Notes: generated from the letters alone by a model not told the origin. A stretch of 40,068 nucleotides of DNA from JAHTBL01 sp038532735 (GCA_038532735.1 JBCBAC010000017.1:1-40068); one strand, 5' to 3'; shown: positions 16,201 to 24,992, numbered from the stretch's first letter. A program made the numbers and translations.

Positions 16201-17052
16201 ATGAAGACGACAAGCACCGTGGCTGAGATGCGCGCGCAGGTGGCGCAGTACCGACAAGCGGGAGAAAGCGTGGGGCTGGTGACGACGATGGGCGCCCTGC
16301 ATGAGGGGCATCTGACGTTGATGCGCGCGGCGCGGGCGGATCATGACCGGGTCATTGCGACGATCTTCGTGAACCCCACGCAATTCGGGCAGATGGCCGA
16401 TCTGGCGACCTACCCTTCCGATGACAAGCGCGATCTTGAGATACTGACGGGCGAAGGGGTGGATTGCGTCTTTCTGCCCAAAGCACCCACGATCTACCCT
16501 GCAGGCGACGAGACGATTGTCGAGACGACGCGCATGGCGAATATGCTGCATGGCAAGGTGCGCCCGGGGCATTTTCGAGGCGTGACGACCGTGGTCGCGC
16601 GACTGTTCAACATCGCGCAGCCCGATGCCGCCTACTTTGGCGAAAAGGACTATCAGCAACTGCAGATCATCAAGAAGATGGTCCGCGATTTGCATATGCC
16701 ATTGGTCATTCATGGCGTGCCGACCGTGCGGGAGGATGACGGTTTGGCCATGTCCTCGCGCAACGTGCGGCTGGGGCCTGAAGACCGCGCGGCGGCCACG
16801 GTTCTTTACAAATCGCTCATGGCGGCAGAGGCCGCGGCAGACCAAGGCACGACTGTGGAAGAGATGTGGTCGGTGATCGCTGATCTGATCACCGCAGAGC
16901 CGCGCGCGACCCTCAAAGCCGTCGACATCGTCGAGGCGGAGAGCCTTGATCCTGTCTCCGGGCCTTTGACCGGCCCCACGGCGATCATGATCTCTGCCGA
17001 GTTTGGCGGGGTCCTTCTGATTGACCAACATGTCGTTACACCGAAAGGCTGA
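16201..17052 (+). CDS. panC: Pantothenate synthetase
   Basis: The 283-residue cytoplasmic enzyme that joins pantoate and beta-alanine with ATP (E. coli PanC also has 283). The nucleotidyltransferase HIGH-like signature is TTMGALHEGHLTL (28-40). Also visible are VNPTQFGQ, YFGEKDYQQLQIIK and the KMSKS-equivalent AMSSRN region, all characteristic. GAAGGGA lies 8 bases before the ATG. panB follows after 3 bases, so they form one operon. A weak -35 (TTGGCA at 16142-16147) has no good -10 partner, so no promoter is called. The 159-base gap to the divergent dehydrogenase gene holds nothing else I can name. Confidence 0.97.
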   Translation: MKTTSTVAEMRAQVAQYRQAGESVGLVTTMGALHEGHLTLMRAARADHDRVIATIFVNPTQFGQMADLATYPSDDKRDLEILTGEGVDCVFLPKAPTIYPAGDETIVETTRMANMLHGKVRPGHFRGVTTVVARLFNIAQPDAAYFGEKDYQQLQIIKKMVRDLHMPLVIHGVPTVREDDGLAMSSRNVRLGPEDRAAATVLYKSLMAAEAAADQGTTVEEMWSVIADLITAEPRATLKAVDIVEAESLDPVSGPLTGPTAIMISAEFGGVLLIDQHVVTPKG

Positions 17053-17055
17053 CCG

Positions 17056-17865
17056 ATGAGCACGCAAACCCCGATCCGTCGTAATACCGTCCCGCAAATC
17101 GCCGGGCGCAAAGGCGGGGAGCCGATCGTTTCGCTCACGTCCTATCACGCCCATACGGCGGCGATCGTCGACAAATATGCAGATTTCATTTTGGTGGGCG
17201 ACAGTCTGGGCATGGTGATGCATGGGATGGACAGCACGGTGGGTGTGTCGCTCGATATGATGATCACCCATGGTAAAGCAGTGGTGCGCGGCACGCAAAA
17301 GGCGCTGATCGTGGTAGATATGCCGTTTGGCACGTATGAGGAATCCCCGGCGATTGCGTTCCGTAATGCCGCGAAGATCATGAAAGAGACGGGCTGCGGG
17401 GCCGTGAAGCTGGAAGGCGGCGCGCGCATGGCCGAAACGATCCGCTTTCTGACCGAGCGTGGCATCCCGGTGATGGCGCATATCGGTCTGACCCCGCAAT
17501 CGAGCCACGTCATGGGTGGCTTCAAGACCCAAGGCCGCGACGAAGACAGCTGGCCGTTGCATGAGGCGGACGCCAAGGCCGTGACGGAGGCAGGCGCCTT
17601 TGCGATTGTGTTGGAAGGCATGGTGGAGCCGCTGGCGGCCAAGATCACCAAGCAGATCGCGATCCCGACAATTGGCATCGGCGCATCCGTAGAGTGCGAC
17701 GGGCAGATCCTTGTGCTGGAGGATATGCTGGGCCTCAACGCTTGGACGCCGAAATTCGTGAAGGTCTACGGCAATCTTGGCCCGCAGATCGAAGAAGCGG
17801 TCAGCCAATACGCTGACGAAGTCAAATCGCGCGCATTTCCGACCGAGGATGAGACGTATTCCTAA
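17056..17865 (+). CDS. panB: Ketopantoate hydroxymethyltransferase
   Basis: 269 residues. It transfers the hydroxymethyl group of 5,10-methylene-THF to ketoisovalerate, giving ketopantoate. Signature blocks are VSLTSYHAHTAAIVDKYADFILVGDSLGMV, with the metal-binding Asp of VGDS, plus GAVKLEGG, VMAHIGLTPQSSH and the catalytic-glutamate region IVLEGM. The length is standard. AAAGG sits 7 bases before the ATG within the panC end. It is cotranscribed with panC. Confidence 0.97.
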   Translation: MSTQTPIRRNTVPQIAGRKGGEPIVSLTSYHAHTAAIVDKYADFILVGDSLGMVMHGMDSTVGVSLDMMITHGKAVVRGTQKALIVVDMPFGTYEESPAIAFRNAAKIMKETGCGAVKLEGGARMAETIRFLTERGIPVMAHIGLTPQSSHVMGGFKTQGRDEDSWPLHEADAKAVTEAGAFAIVLEGMVEPLAAKITKQIAIPTIGIGASVECDGQILVLEDMLGLNAWTPKFVKVYGNLGPQIEEAVSQYADEVKSRAFPTEDETYS

Positions 17866-17962
17866 GACGCTAGCGCTCTTTAAAAAGGATATTCCCAACG
17901 CGCCCTGCAGCCTATAAGGCAACGTAACAGTTTTACGACGCTTTTTGGTCAGGAACATTACA

Positions 17963-18658
17963 ATGCGCGAATTGAGCTACTGGACGAGCAAACGGTTGGT
18001 GATCACCGTGCTTGTCCTGAATGCCATCATGATCTTTTTGGGATACTTGGACGACAATATCTTCAAGCATTACGGGGAATACATGGCCGGGACTTATATC
18101 TCGGTGATCCTTCTGCTTTTGCTGGGCGTGACAAATTTCCGAATTTATCGGCTGCGACGCAGCCATCTGATTTGGTTGCTGATGGCCGTTGGCTTCGTAT
18201 TTCTGGCGTATGATGACCAGTTTAAGTTCCACGAAGGGCTGGATCGGGATATCCACCGGTTCTTCGGCATGACCCAGACACCGCTGACGGACCGGCTGGA
18301 TGATTTCATCATCGGGGCCTATGCGATTTTGGGGGCCGGCGCGCTCTACCTCGCGCGGGCTGAGATCATGCGCTACAAAGAGCTCTTCGGCTATTTGGCG
18401 ATTGGTTTTTCGGTTGTCGCCGTCTCCGTCGTTCTGGACGCTATCACAAATGACAGAGCTGTTCTGGAATGGATGGGGCTCTCGGAACAGGCTGTTTCGA
18501 CGCTCAAGAAGATGCTCGGCACCATTGAAGAAGTCTGCAAATTGATGGCCGAAGCCTTCTTTCTTGCCGGGTTTTTCGAAGTTCTGCGTCGCGTGAAACG
18601 CGAGCAGAATGTTAAAGCCGAAGAGAGCATGTCAGCTGACGTCAGCATGGCGCCCTAG
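17963..18658 (+). CDS. Polytopic membrane protein of unknown function
   Basis: 231 residues from the ATG at 17963, with AGGA 8 bases upstream. I count about six membrane segments (near 12-30, 44-60, 68-84, 116-131, 142-161 and 194-209). Conserved-looking polar residues sit at membrane borders: AYDDQFKFHE (82-91), DRLDDF (110-115), LDAITND (158-164) and EEVCKLMAEAFFL (189-201). The D-D/E..HE plus E-x6/7-E pattern recalls an uncharacterised bacterial membrane family, but I cannot name it. The stop overlaps the convergent GNAT stop by 4 bases (CTAG, 18655-18658). The 97 bases between panB and this gene contain a -10-like TATAAG without a good -35. Confidence 0.75.
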   Translation: MRELSYWTSKRLVITVLVLNAIMIFLGYLDDNIFKHYGEYMAGTYISVILLLLLGVTNFRIYRLRRSHLIWLLMAVGFVFLAYDDQFKFHEGLDRDIHRFFGMTQTPLTDRLDDFIIGAYAILGAGALYLARAEIMRYKELFGYLAIGFSVVAVSVVLDAITNDRAVLEWMGLSEQAVSTLKKMLGTIEEVCKLMAEAFFLAGFFEVLRRVKREQNVKAEESMSADVSMAP

Positions 18659-19077
18659 TCCAGCCGTTTCTCCAAGTAATAGAACGCCTGCGAGCCGTTA
18701 TAGTCCGGCAGCGTGCCGAAGACGCGGTAGCCTAGTTTTTCGTATAGACCACGGGCGGCTTCGCTTCGCGTTTCGAGATGAACGCGGATGCAGTTTTGCG
18801 CAAGCGCGTGTTCCTCCGCGCGCGCCAAGAGCGCGCGACCAAGCCCTTTGCCTTGATGCGCTGCGTCCACCCAAAGCTCTGCGACGTGGGCGCTGCGAAA
18901 GGCGATGTCGCCTTTGCATCCGCCGATCAGCGCACCGGAGGGATCGTCGATTGTCAGTAGGAAATCCGCCAGTTCCGATGCACGGAGGGTCTGGCCCGCA
19001 TTGGCTAACCCATCATGCAGGGCACGTGTTCTATCGGTATCCAGCGTGGTGTGCAGCGTGATCGGGTAGTCGGTCAT
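18655..19077 (-). CDS. GNAT family N-acetyltransferase
   Basis: 140 residues. The acetyl-CoA-binding motif A is VAELWVDAAHQGKGLGRALL (Q-x-x-G-x-G), and motif B is GLYEKLGYRVFGTLPDY. This is a single compact GNAT domain of normal length. The acceptor is not predictable; candidates include amino acids, small amines or protein N-termini. The ATG follows directly after the TAG of the 2-hydroxyacid dehydrogenase gene (zero spacing), so they are cotranscribed. Confidence 0.9.
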   Translation of the reverse strand: MTDYPITLHTTLDTDRTRALHDGLANAGQTLRASELADFLLTIDDPSGALIGGCKGDIAFRSAHVAELWVDAAHQGKGLGRALLARAEEHALAQNCIRVHLETRSEAARGLYEKLGYRVFGTLPDYNGSQAFYYLEKRLD

Positions 19078-20064
19078 CTACAGCATTGCCGGGACAACTT
19101 GATCGGGCGGACGGTGGCCATCATCGAAGGTCTTGATATTGATCAAAACCTTCTCGCCCATCTCCATCCGGCCTTCCTCGGTGGCCGAGCCCATATGGGG
19201 CAACAAAACGACATTCCCAAGCTCACGAAGGCGCGGGTTTATATCGACGCCGTGCTCGTAAACATCGAGGCCAGCGCCCGCAATCTCACCTGCGCGCAGC
19301 ATCCGGGTCAGGGCGTTTTCGTCGATCACCTCACCGCGGGAGGTGTTCACGATCACCGCCGACGGCTTCATCAGCTTGAGCCGGCGCGCGTTCATCAGAT
19401 GAAAGGTCGAGGGCGTGTGCGGGCAGTTCACGGACATGATGTCCATCCTGCTGACCATCTGATCAAGGCTTTCCCAATAGGTCGCTTCCAGCTCGGTCTC
19501 GATCTCAGGGCGCAGGCGCTTGCGATTGTGATAGTGGATCTGCATGCCAAACGCCTTGGCGCGCCGCGCCACGGCCTGTCCAATGCGGCCCATGCCGAGA
19601 ATGCCGAGGCGGCGACCGCCGACCCGGCCACCCAACAGCGCTGTGGGCGCCCAACCGGTCCAGCGGCCGGTTTGCATCATGGCCAAGCCTTCGGGAATGC
19701 GCCGTGTGACGCTGAGGATCAGCGCCATCGTCATGTCGGCTGTGTCCTCGGTCACGACACCCGGCGTGTTGGAGACAAGGATGCCCCGCTGCCGCGCGGT
19801 GGAGACATCAATGTGATCCACCCCTGCCCCATAATTCGCAATCAGCTTGAGTTGATCGCCCGCGCCCGCCAGCATCGCCGCATCAATCGTATCGGTCACA
19901 GTAGGCACCAGAACATCGGCGCGCTTCATCGCTTCGGACAGCTCTGCCTTTGACATCGGCACATCGTCGCTGCGCAGTTCGACATCGAACAGCTCTTTCA
20001 TCCGCGTCTCGACCGCCTCCGGCAACCGTCGCGTCACGACAACACTTAGCCTTTTGCTCGGCAT
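19078..20064 (-). CDS. D-isomer-specific 2-hydroxyacid dehydrogenase (glyoxylate/hydroxypyruvate reductase type)
   Basis: 328 residues. The NAD(P)-binding GMGRIG lies at 157-162. The catalytic triad is visible as Arg243 (NTSRGEVID), Glu270 (DVYEHG) and His290 (LPHMGSAT). The substrate loop ANYGAGVDHID is also present. The best match is GyaR/GhrB-like reductases that reduce glyoxylate or hydroxypyruvate; related 2-keto acids remain possible. A perfect Shine-Dalgarno, AGGAGG, lies 6 bases before the ATG. It is divergent from the SH3-domain protein gene across 85 bases, where TTGCTG and CAGCAA (20098-20118) form a small inverted repeat. Confidence 0.92.
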   Translation of the reverse strand: MPSKRLSVVVTRRLPEAVETRMKELFDVELRSDDVPMSKAELSEAMKRADVLVPTVTDTIDAAMLAGAGDQLKLIANYGAGVDHIDVSTARQRGILVSNTPGVVTEDTADMTMALILSVTRRIPEGLAMMQTGRWTGWAPTALLGGRVGGRRLGILGMGRIGQAVARRAKAFGMQIHYHNRKRLRPEIETELEATYWESLDQMVSRMDIMSVNCPHTPSTFHLMNARRLKLMKPSAVIVNTSRGEVIDENALTRMLRAGEIAGAGLDVYEHGVDINPRLRELGNVVLLPHMGSATEEGRMEMGEKVLINIKTFDDGHRPPDQVVPAML

Positions 20065-20149
20065 CGAGCTCCTCCTGATGCTTCCCTTACGTCCCTGTTG
20101 CTGTCAAAGTGGCAGCAATAAACACGCGCCACAAGAGCGCGCGGAAAAA

Positions 20150-20668
20150 ATGGGCAAACGAGCGGTTGGTATGAAAATACTGGGAAAATGTATGGCATTG
20201 GCGGTGCTGTGCGTGATGGCTATGCAGGCCGGCGCGTCAGAGCGCGGACCTGTGACGAACCTGCCGATCCCGCGTTATGTGTCGCTGAAAGCGTCGGAAG
20301 GGAATGTGCGGCGCGGTCCATCTTTGACCCATCGCATCGATTGGGTGTTCAAGCATCGCGATATGCCACTTCGGATCACCGCAGAGCATGGGCATTGGCG
20401 CCGCGTGCAGGACCGCGACGGTGCAGGCGGCTGGGTGCATTATTCCCTGCTGTCGGGCACGCGCACGGTCATCGTGGATCAGGACCTGCTGCAGATCCGA
20501 CGCCAACCCTCACCCGACGCGCCTGTTGTGGCGCAGCTGGAGCTGGGCGTGGTCGCGCGGCTGGGCGCATGTAACGAGACCTGGTGCCGTTTGAGCGCAG
20601 GGGGCCATCGGGGCTGGGCGGATAAATCAAAGCTCTGGGGCGTGGCGCAGGACGAGCTGCGCGATTAG
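20150..20668 (+). CDS. Exported bacterial SH3-domain protein
   Basis: 172 residues from ATG 20150 (an in-frame ATG at 20171 is an equally plausible start). Positive residues followed by a hydrophobic stretch (KILGKCMALAVLCVMAMQAGAS) form a signal peptide. The mature part has two SH3-like repeats: about 42-100 (VSLKASEGNVRRGPSLTHRIDWVF, GHWRRVQDRDGAGGWVHYSLLSG) and about 105-165 (DLLQIRRQPSPDAPVVAQLELGV, WCRLSAGGHRGWADKSKLWG). SH3-type domains of this kind usually bind cell-wall peptides or act in envelope proteins. The stop overlaps the convergent methyltransferase stop by 4 bases (TTAG, 20665-20668). Confidence 0.85.
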   Translation: MGKRAVGMKILGKCMALAVLCVMAMQAGASERGPVTNLPIPRYVSLKASEGNVRRGPSLTHRIDWVFKHRDMPLRITAEHGHWRRVQDRDGAGGWVHYSLLSGTRTVIVDQDLLQIRRQPSPDAPVVAQLELGVVARLGACNETWCRLSAGGHRGWADKSKLWGVAQDELRD

Positions 20669-21369
20669 GGCCTGCGGGCCGTACCCATGTAGATGATGGC
20701 AGTGCCCGGCAAGCGCCCGAAAGTGAAATCAAGCCGTTTGTTGATGCCGCGTGGGCCAAGCCCGGTAAGCGCGCCGACCTCGAAGCCTGCCTCCGTCAGG
20801 GCCGCTTTCAGCTCGGACGGTTTGATGAACATCTCTGGATCGTGGGTGCCTTTGGGCAGCAGGCCCAGCACGTTTTCCGCCATGGTGATCACGGCGAGCC
20901 GGGCAATCGGGTTCCGGTTGATTGTATCAAACAGGAACATCCCGCCGGGTTTGAGGACGCGGGCGGTTTCATGCAGGACCTTTTGCAGGTCACTGACATG
21001 CTCCAGCACATCGACGCAGACGACCGCGTCAAAGCTTGCATCCTCGTAAGGCAGCGCTTCGCCGACGCCGACATCATAACGGATGTCATGGCCGGATTTC
21101 TGCGCATGGGCTTGGGCCGCCGCAATCGCCTCGCCTGCGGGATCGATGCCTGTCACGTGCGCGCCGCGCTCGGCCAATGCCTCGGCCATGAAACCGCCCG
21201 CACAGCCTAGATCAAGAACGGTTTTTCCCTGCCAATTTATGAACTTATCGAAATAAGACAGGCGCCCCGGCACCATGTTCTTGAGGGTGCGCACCCAGCG
21301 GATTTCGTCGGACCACCAGTCGGCGGCCACAGTGTCATAGATCGTCAGATCGTTGCGTTGCATGTTCAT
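20665..21369 (-). CDS. UbiG-like SAM-dependent methyltransferase
   Basis: 234 residues. SAM motif I is VLDLGCAGGFMAEALAERGAHVTGID; motif II and the post-motif are FDAVVCVDVLEHVSD and ARVLKPGGMFLFDTINR. The WLPKGTHDW-type block of UbiG appears as GLLPKGTHDPEMFIKPSEL, and the N-terminus YDTVAADWWSDE also resembles UbiG (2-polyprenyl-6-hydroxyphenol/demethylubiquinol O-methyltransferase). The NPxR-type segment after it is altered, so this may be a paralogue acting on another substrate rather than the main UbiG. It lies 18 bases downstream of the M3 peptidase gene, probably in the same operon. Confidence 0.75.
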   Translation of the reverse strand: MNMQRNDLTIYDTVAADWWSDEIRWVRTLKNMVPGRLSYFDKFINWQGKTVLDLGCAGGFMAEALAERGAHVTGIDPAGEAIAAAQAHAQKSGHDIRYDVGVGEALPYEDASFDAVVCVDVLEHVSDLQKVLHETARVLKPGGMFLFDTINRNPIARLAVITMAENVLGLLPKGTHDPEMFIKPSELKAALTEAGFEVGALTGLGPRGINKRLDFTFGRLPGTAIIYMGTARRP

Positions 21370-21387
21370 GGAGTCGGACGTAGTGGC

Positions 21388-23415
21388 CTAGGCTGCCGTG
21401 TCGAGCCCACGCCCTTTCAGCAACGCATCCACGCCCGGCAAGCGGCCCCGGAACGCGGTGTAAAGCGCCTCGGGGTCTTGGGAGCCACCGGTCGACAGGA
21501 TCGTCGCTTCCAGCTTTTTCGCCATGGCCGGATCGAAGGGGCCCTCCGCCTCCTCGAAGGCCGCGAAGGCGTCGGCATCCATCACCTCGGACCACATGTA
21601 GCTGTAATAGGCGCTCGCATAGCCGCCACCCGAGAAGACATGCGCGAAATGCGGGGTCGCGTGGCGCATACGGATCGCGGGCGGCATCCCGATGCTTTCC
21701 AGCACTTCGGCCTGCTTAGCCATCGTGTCTTGCGGGGCGGGACCGTCGTGGAATTCAAGGTCCACGAGAGCGGAGGCAACATATTCCACCGTCTGGAACC
21801 CCATATCGTAATTGGCGGCTTTCAGCAGACGCTCCAGCATGTCGCGCGGCATCGGCTCGCCGGTTTCGGCATGGGTCGCGAACTGCGCTAGAACCTCCGG
21901 CACTTCGAGCCAGTGCTCATAAAGCTGGCTGGGCAGTTCGACAAAATCGCGCGGGACGGATGTGCCGCTGACCATCTCATAAGTGACGTCGCTGAGCATC
22001 TGATGCAGCGCGTGCCCAAACTCATGAAATAGTGTGCGCGCATCATCATAGGACAGCAATGCAGGCTCATCTTGCGGCGGTTTCGCAAAATTACACACAT
22101 CTACTACAATAGGGCGGATGTTGCCTTCAAGCCGCTGCTGCGCCCGCATAGCAGAGCACCACGCGCCCGAGCGCTTGCCGCCCCGCGCGAAGTAATCGCC
22201 AACGAAAATCGCGATATGCTCGCCGTTGCGAGTGACCTCCCAAGCACGGCAATCGGTGTTGTAGAGCGGGACATCAACCTCTGCGAATTCCAGCCCAAAG
22301 AGACGCGAGGCGCAGTCGAATGCCGCTTCGATCATGCGATCAAGCTGAAGGTAGGGCTTCAGAACAGCCTCATCCAGATCGTGGTCCTGCTTGCGGCGTT
22401 GTTCAGAGTAATAGCGCCAGTCCCACGGCTCCAGATCGCCGTTTACGCCGTCACTTTGCATCATCTGTTTGAGCACCCAGGCATCGGCATCCGCCTGCGC
22501 TTTTGCGGGTTTCCAGACATTCATCAGCAGCTCGCGGACCTTTTCAGGCGTCTTCGCCATCTCCGTCTCAAGGCGGTAAGTCGCGTAATTCTCATAGCCC
22601 AAAAGTTGCGCTTGCTCGTGGCGCAGCTCCAACATCTGACGTGTCAGATCGCGGTTGTCGGTTTCACCACCCATCGCCCCGCGGGAGGTCCAGGCCTCAT
22701 AGGCCTTCTCGCGCAGATCGCGGCGGGAGGAGAACTGCAGAAACGGCACAATCAGGGAGCGGGACAGGGTGATCACATGCCCCTCAACGCCTTTTTCCTC
22801 CCCCGCCGACTTGGCCGCCGCTCGCAAGAAGTCGGGCAGACCGTCCAGATCGCTCATCTCAAGCTCCATGAACCAGTTGCGTTCATCGGCCAGAAGGTTT
22901 TGCGAGAATTGCGTGCCAAGCTGGGAGAGTTGCGTATTGATCTCTTTCAAACGGTCGCGATCAGCGCCTTGCAGGGCTGCGCCCGCGCGCACGAAATTGC
23001 GGTGCTTGAGGTAGAGAACGCGCGCCTGTTCGTCTGTCAGATCAAGGCTGTCCTTGCTCTCCCACAGCGCGTTGATCCGGTCGAAAAGCGCAGCGTTCAA
23101 CGTCACATCAGTGGAGAACGCGGCCAGCTGGGGCGAGAATGTCCGCATCAGGCCTTCGCGCGTGTCGTTACTGTCAACGCCAGCCACCGTGTAGAAAACC
23201 GTCAGCACTTGATCCAGCTTTTTGCCTGCCTTTTCAAGCGCTTCGATTGTGTTTTCGAATGTCGGCGTCTCGGCCTGATTGGCGATATCGTCAATCTCGG
23301 ACCGGGCCTCGGCCAGTGCTTCGTCAAAGGCAGGCTCGAAATGCGCATCCTCCACCTCTGGGAAAGGGGGCATTTGGAACGGGGTGGTCCAGTCGGCGAG
23401 CAGCGGGTTGGTCAT
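21388..23415 (-). CDS. M3 family metallopeptidase, Dcp/OpdA-like
   Basis: 675 residues from ATG 23413-23415, preceded by AGGAG at 6 bases. The zinc-binding HEFGH lies at 464-468 within DDARTLFHEFGHALHQML, with the third ligand Glu493 in FVELPSQ. The length and the PPQDEPALLSYDD block fit peptidyl-dipeptidase Dcp (E. coli 681) better than shorter oligopeptidases. It is probably a cytoplasmic or periplasmic peptidase that trims dipeptides from short peptides; I see no signal peptide, so cytoplasmic is more likely. It follows the ThiF-like gene by 49 bases. Confidence 0.93.
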   Translation of the reverse strand: MTNPLLADWTTPFQMPPFPEVEDAHFEPAFDEALAEARSEIDDIANQAETPTFENTIEALEKAGKKLDQVLTVFYTVAGVDSNDTREGLMRTFSPQLAAFSTDVTLNAALFDRINALWESKDSLDLTDEQARVLYLKHRNFVRAGAALQGADRDRLKEINTQLSQLGTQFSQNLLADERNWFMELEMSDLDGLPDFLRAAAKSAGEEKGVEGHVITLSRSLIVPFLQFSSRRDLREKAYEAWTSRGAMGGETDNRDLTRQMLELRHEQAQLLGYENYATYRLETEMAKTPEKVRELLMNVWKPAKAQADADAWVLKQMMQSDGVNGDLEPWDWRYYSEQRRKQDHDLDEAVLKPYLQLDRMIEAAFDCASRLFGLEFAEVDVPLYNTDCRAWEVTRNGEHIAIFVGDYFARGGKRSGAWCSAMRAQQRLEGNIRPIVVDVCNFAKPPQDEPALLSYDDARTLFHEFGHALHQMLSDVTYEMVSGTSVPRDFVELPSQLYEHWLEVPEVLAQFATHAETGEPMPRDMLERLLKAANYDMGFQTVEYVASALVDLEFHDGPAPQDTMAKQAEVLESIGMPPAIRMRHATPHFAHVFSGGGYASAYYSYMWSEVMDADAFAAFEEAEGPFDPAMAKKLEATILSTGGSQDPEALYTAFRGRLPGVDALLKGRGLDTAA

Positions 23416-23464
23416 GGGCGTCTCCTTTCCCAAATAGGTAGGCGCGCCATGGGGTGTTGTCCAT

Positions 23465-24508
23465 TCAGCCGGTGCCACAAACCGGGCAATCCCGCCTCTT
23501 TTTCAGCGCGATCTTGCGGGTCTCACCATAGAGCGCATCATAGATCAGCATCTCGCCACGCAAAGCCGCGCCGGCATCGGTGGCCAGCTTGATCGCCTCG
23601 ACCGCCATCATCGCGCCCACGACGCCAGGCAAGGGGCCGATAACGCCCGCCTCCGCGCAGCTTGGGGCCAACCCATCAGCGGGCGCTTCGGGGAAAATGC
23701 ACTGATAACAGGGGCCAGAATGTTCAGGATCGAACACGCTCAACTGGCCTTCCCACTGACTTAAAGCGCCGGAAATCAAAGGCTTGCGCAGCTCGACACA
23801 GACCCGATTGACCAAATAGCGCGTGTCGAAATTATCGGAACCGTCAAGGATGATGTCATAGTCGGCAATCAGATCCTTCGCGATGTCGGCGGTGAGGCGA
23901 CGGTGATATGGGCGCACGTCCGCAAAGGGATTTTGCGCTTTGATCTTGGCCTCGGCGCTGAAAACCTTGGGCGTACCGATATCGGCATCGCGGTGGATGA
24001 CCTGCCGTTGCAGGTTCGAATTATCGACGACGTCATCGTCAATCACCCCGATCGTGCCAACGCCCGCGGCCCCCAGATACATCAGCGCGGGGGAGCCAAG
24101 CCCCCCTGCCCCGATCACAAGAACGCTGGCGGTTTTCAGACGCTTCTGGCCCATCCCACCGATTTCGCGCATGACGATATGGCGGGCGTAGCGCTCCAGC
24201 TCGACGGTGGCGAATGTGCCGGGCGCGCTTGGCTCCGGCTCGGCGCTGACCGGGTTTGTGCGCGCACGGATGGCCATCAGGCCGCGCCGATAGAGTATCG
24301 CGATGCCGACCGCGGCCCCGATCAGCAGCCAAAGCTGCGGGCTGTAGCCCGTGGCTTCGCGCAAGGGATGGCCGTCTGGCAGGCCGACCTGAATGATCAT
24401 CACGCCAACATAGAGAAGGCCGATCATGATCCACCGCGCCTGATGCGGCGCGCGCATGAAATGCCCGATCACCCAAAGCGTGATCGCCATCGTGAAAACG
24501 ACAATCAT
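23465..24508 (-). CDS. Membrane-anchored ThiF/MoeB/HesA-type E1-like protein
   Basis: 347 residues from ATG 24506-24508; the earlier open frame upstream lacks support and overlaps dut. There are three hydrophobic segments (about 1-17, 26-42 and 58-76). A short linker leads to a ThiF/MoeB adenylyltransferase domain beginning LERYARHIVMREIGGMGQKRL. The ATP-binding loop is GAGGLGSPAL (133-142), and zinc cysteines are C267/C270 (CYQC) and C341/C344 (CPVC). Family members adenylate the C-terminal GlyGly of ThiS/MoaD-type sulfur carriers. There is no rhodanese domain. The membrane anchor is unlike E. coli MoeB. It lies 16 bases after dut, in the same direction. Confidence 0.88.
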   Translation of the reverse strand: MIVVFTMAITLWVIGHFMRAPHQARWIMIGLLYVGVMIIQVGLPDGHPLREATGYSPQLWLLIGAAVGIAILYRRGLMAIRARTNPVSAEPEPSAPGTFATVELERYARHIVMREIGGMGQKRLKTASVLVIGAGGLGSPALMYLGAAGVGTIGVIDDDVVDNSNLQRQVIHRDADIGTPKVFSAEAKIKAQNPFADVRPYHRRLTADIAKDLIADYDIILDGSDNFDTRYLVNRVCVELRKPLISGALSQWEGQLSVFDPEHSGPCYQCIFPEAPADGLAPSCAEAGVIGPLPGVVGAMMAVEAIKLATDAGAALRGEMLIYDALYGETRKIALKKRRDCPVCGTG

Positions 24509-24524
24509 AGGCCTGACTTCATAG

Positions 24525-24992
24525 TTAATGCGTTCCCGTCGATCCGAACCCCGAGGCACCGCGCGCTGTCTCGGGCAGTGCGTCAGCACTTTCGAACCTA
24601 GCTTGCACCACGGGGGCGACCACCATTTGCGCGATGCGCATGCCATGGGTGATGGTCACGGGCTCTTGACCCGCGTTCATTACGATCACGCCAAGAGGGC
24701 CGCGGTAATCGCTGTCGATCGTGCCGGGGCTGTTGGGCAGCGTGATCCCGTGCTTCAGCGCAAGGCCAGAGCGCGGGCGGATTTGCACTTCGAACCCGGT
24801 TGGGATTGCAAGGCGGAGCCCCGTCGGGATCAGGAGACGCACGCCAGGCGCCAGTGTGTGGCCCATAGCGCGGTTCTGTGGTTCAAGGTTCGCGCGCAGG
24901 TCCGCGCCAGCGGCGCCTTCGGTTTCGTAGGCTGGCAGGCCAAGGGAGGTATCCGCCCCCTCAACCCATTGAAATTGCAGGGTTGGGGTCAT
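24525..24992 (-). CDS. dut: dUTP pyrophosphatase
   Basis: A 155-residue trimeric cytoplasmic enzyme that hydrolyses dUTP to dUMP. The five motifs are readable: AGADLRA (1), RPRSGLALKHGI (2), NSPGTIDSDYRGPLGVIVMN (3), HGMRIAQMVV (4), and the C-terminal RGASGFGSTG (5), which closes over the active site. The start overlaps the coaBC stop by 4 bases (ATGA). dut directly after coaBC is a common bacterial pairing. Confidence 0.97.
   Translation of the reverse strand: MTPTLQFQWVEGADTSLGLPAYETEGAAGADLRANLEPQNRAMGHTLAPGVRLLIPTGLRLAIPTGFEVQIRPRSGLALKHGITLPNSPGTIDSDYRGPLGVIVMNAGQEPVTITHGMRIAQMVVAPVVQARFESADALPETARGASGFGSTGTH

Noticed and set aside
16102..17958. A 618-codon open frame on the minus strand
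   Set aside because: It is antisense to panC and panB, which are clearly the real genes; the predicted protein is His/Arg-rich with no known fold.
23465..24508. Rhodanese domain in the ThiF-like protein
   Set aside because: The protein ends soon after the second zinc CxxC pair (C341/C344); there is no room for a rhodanese domain.
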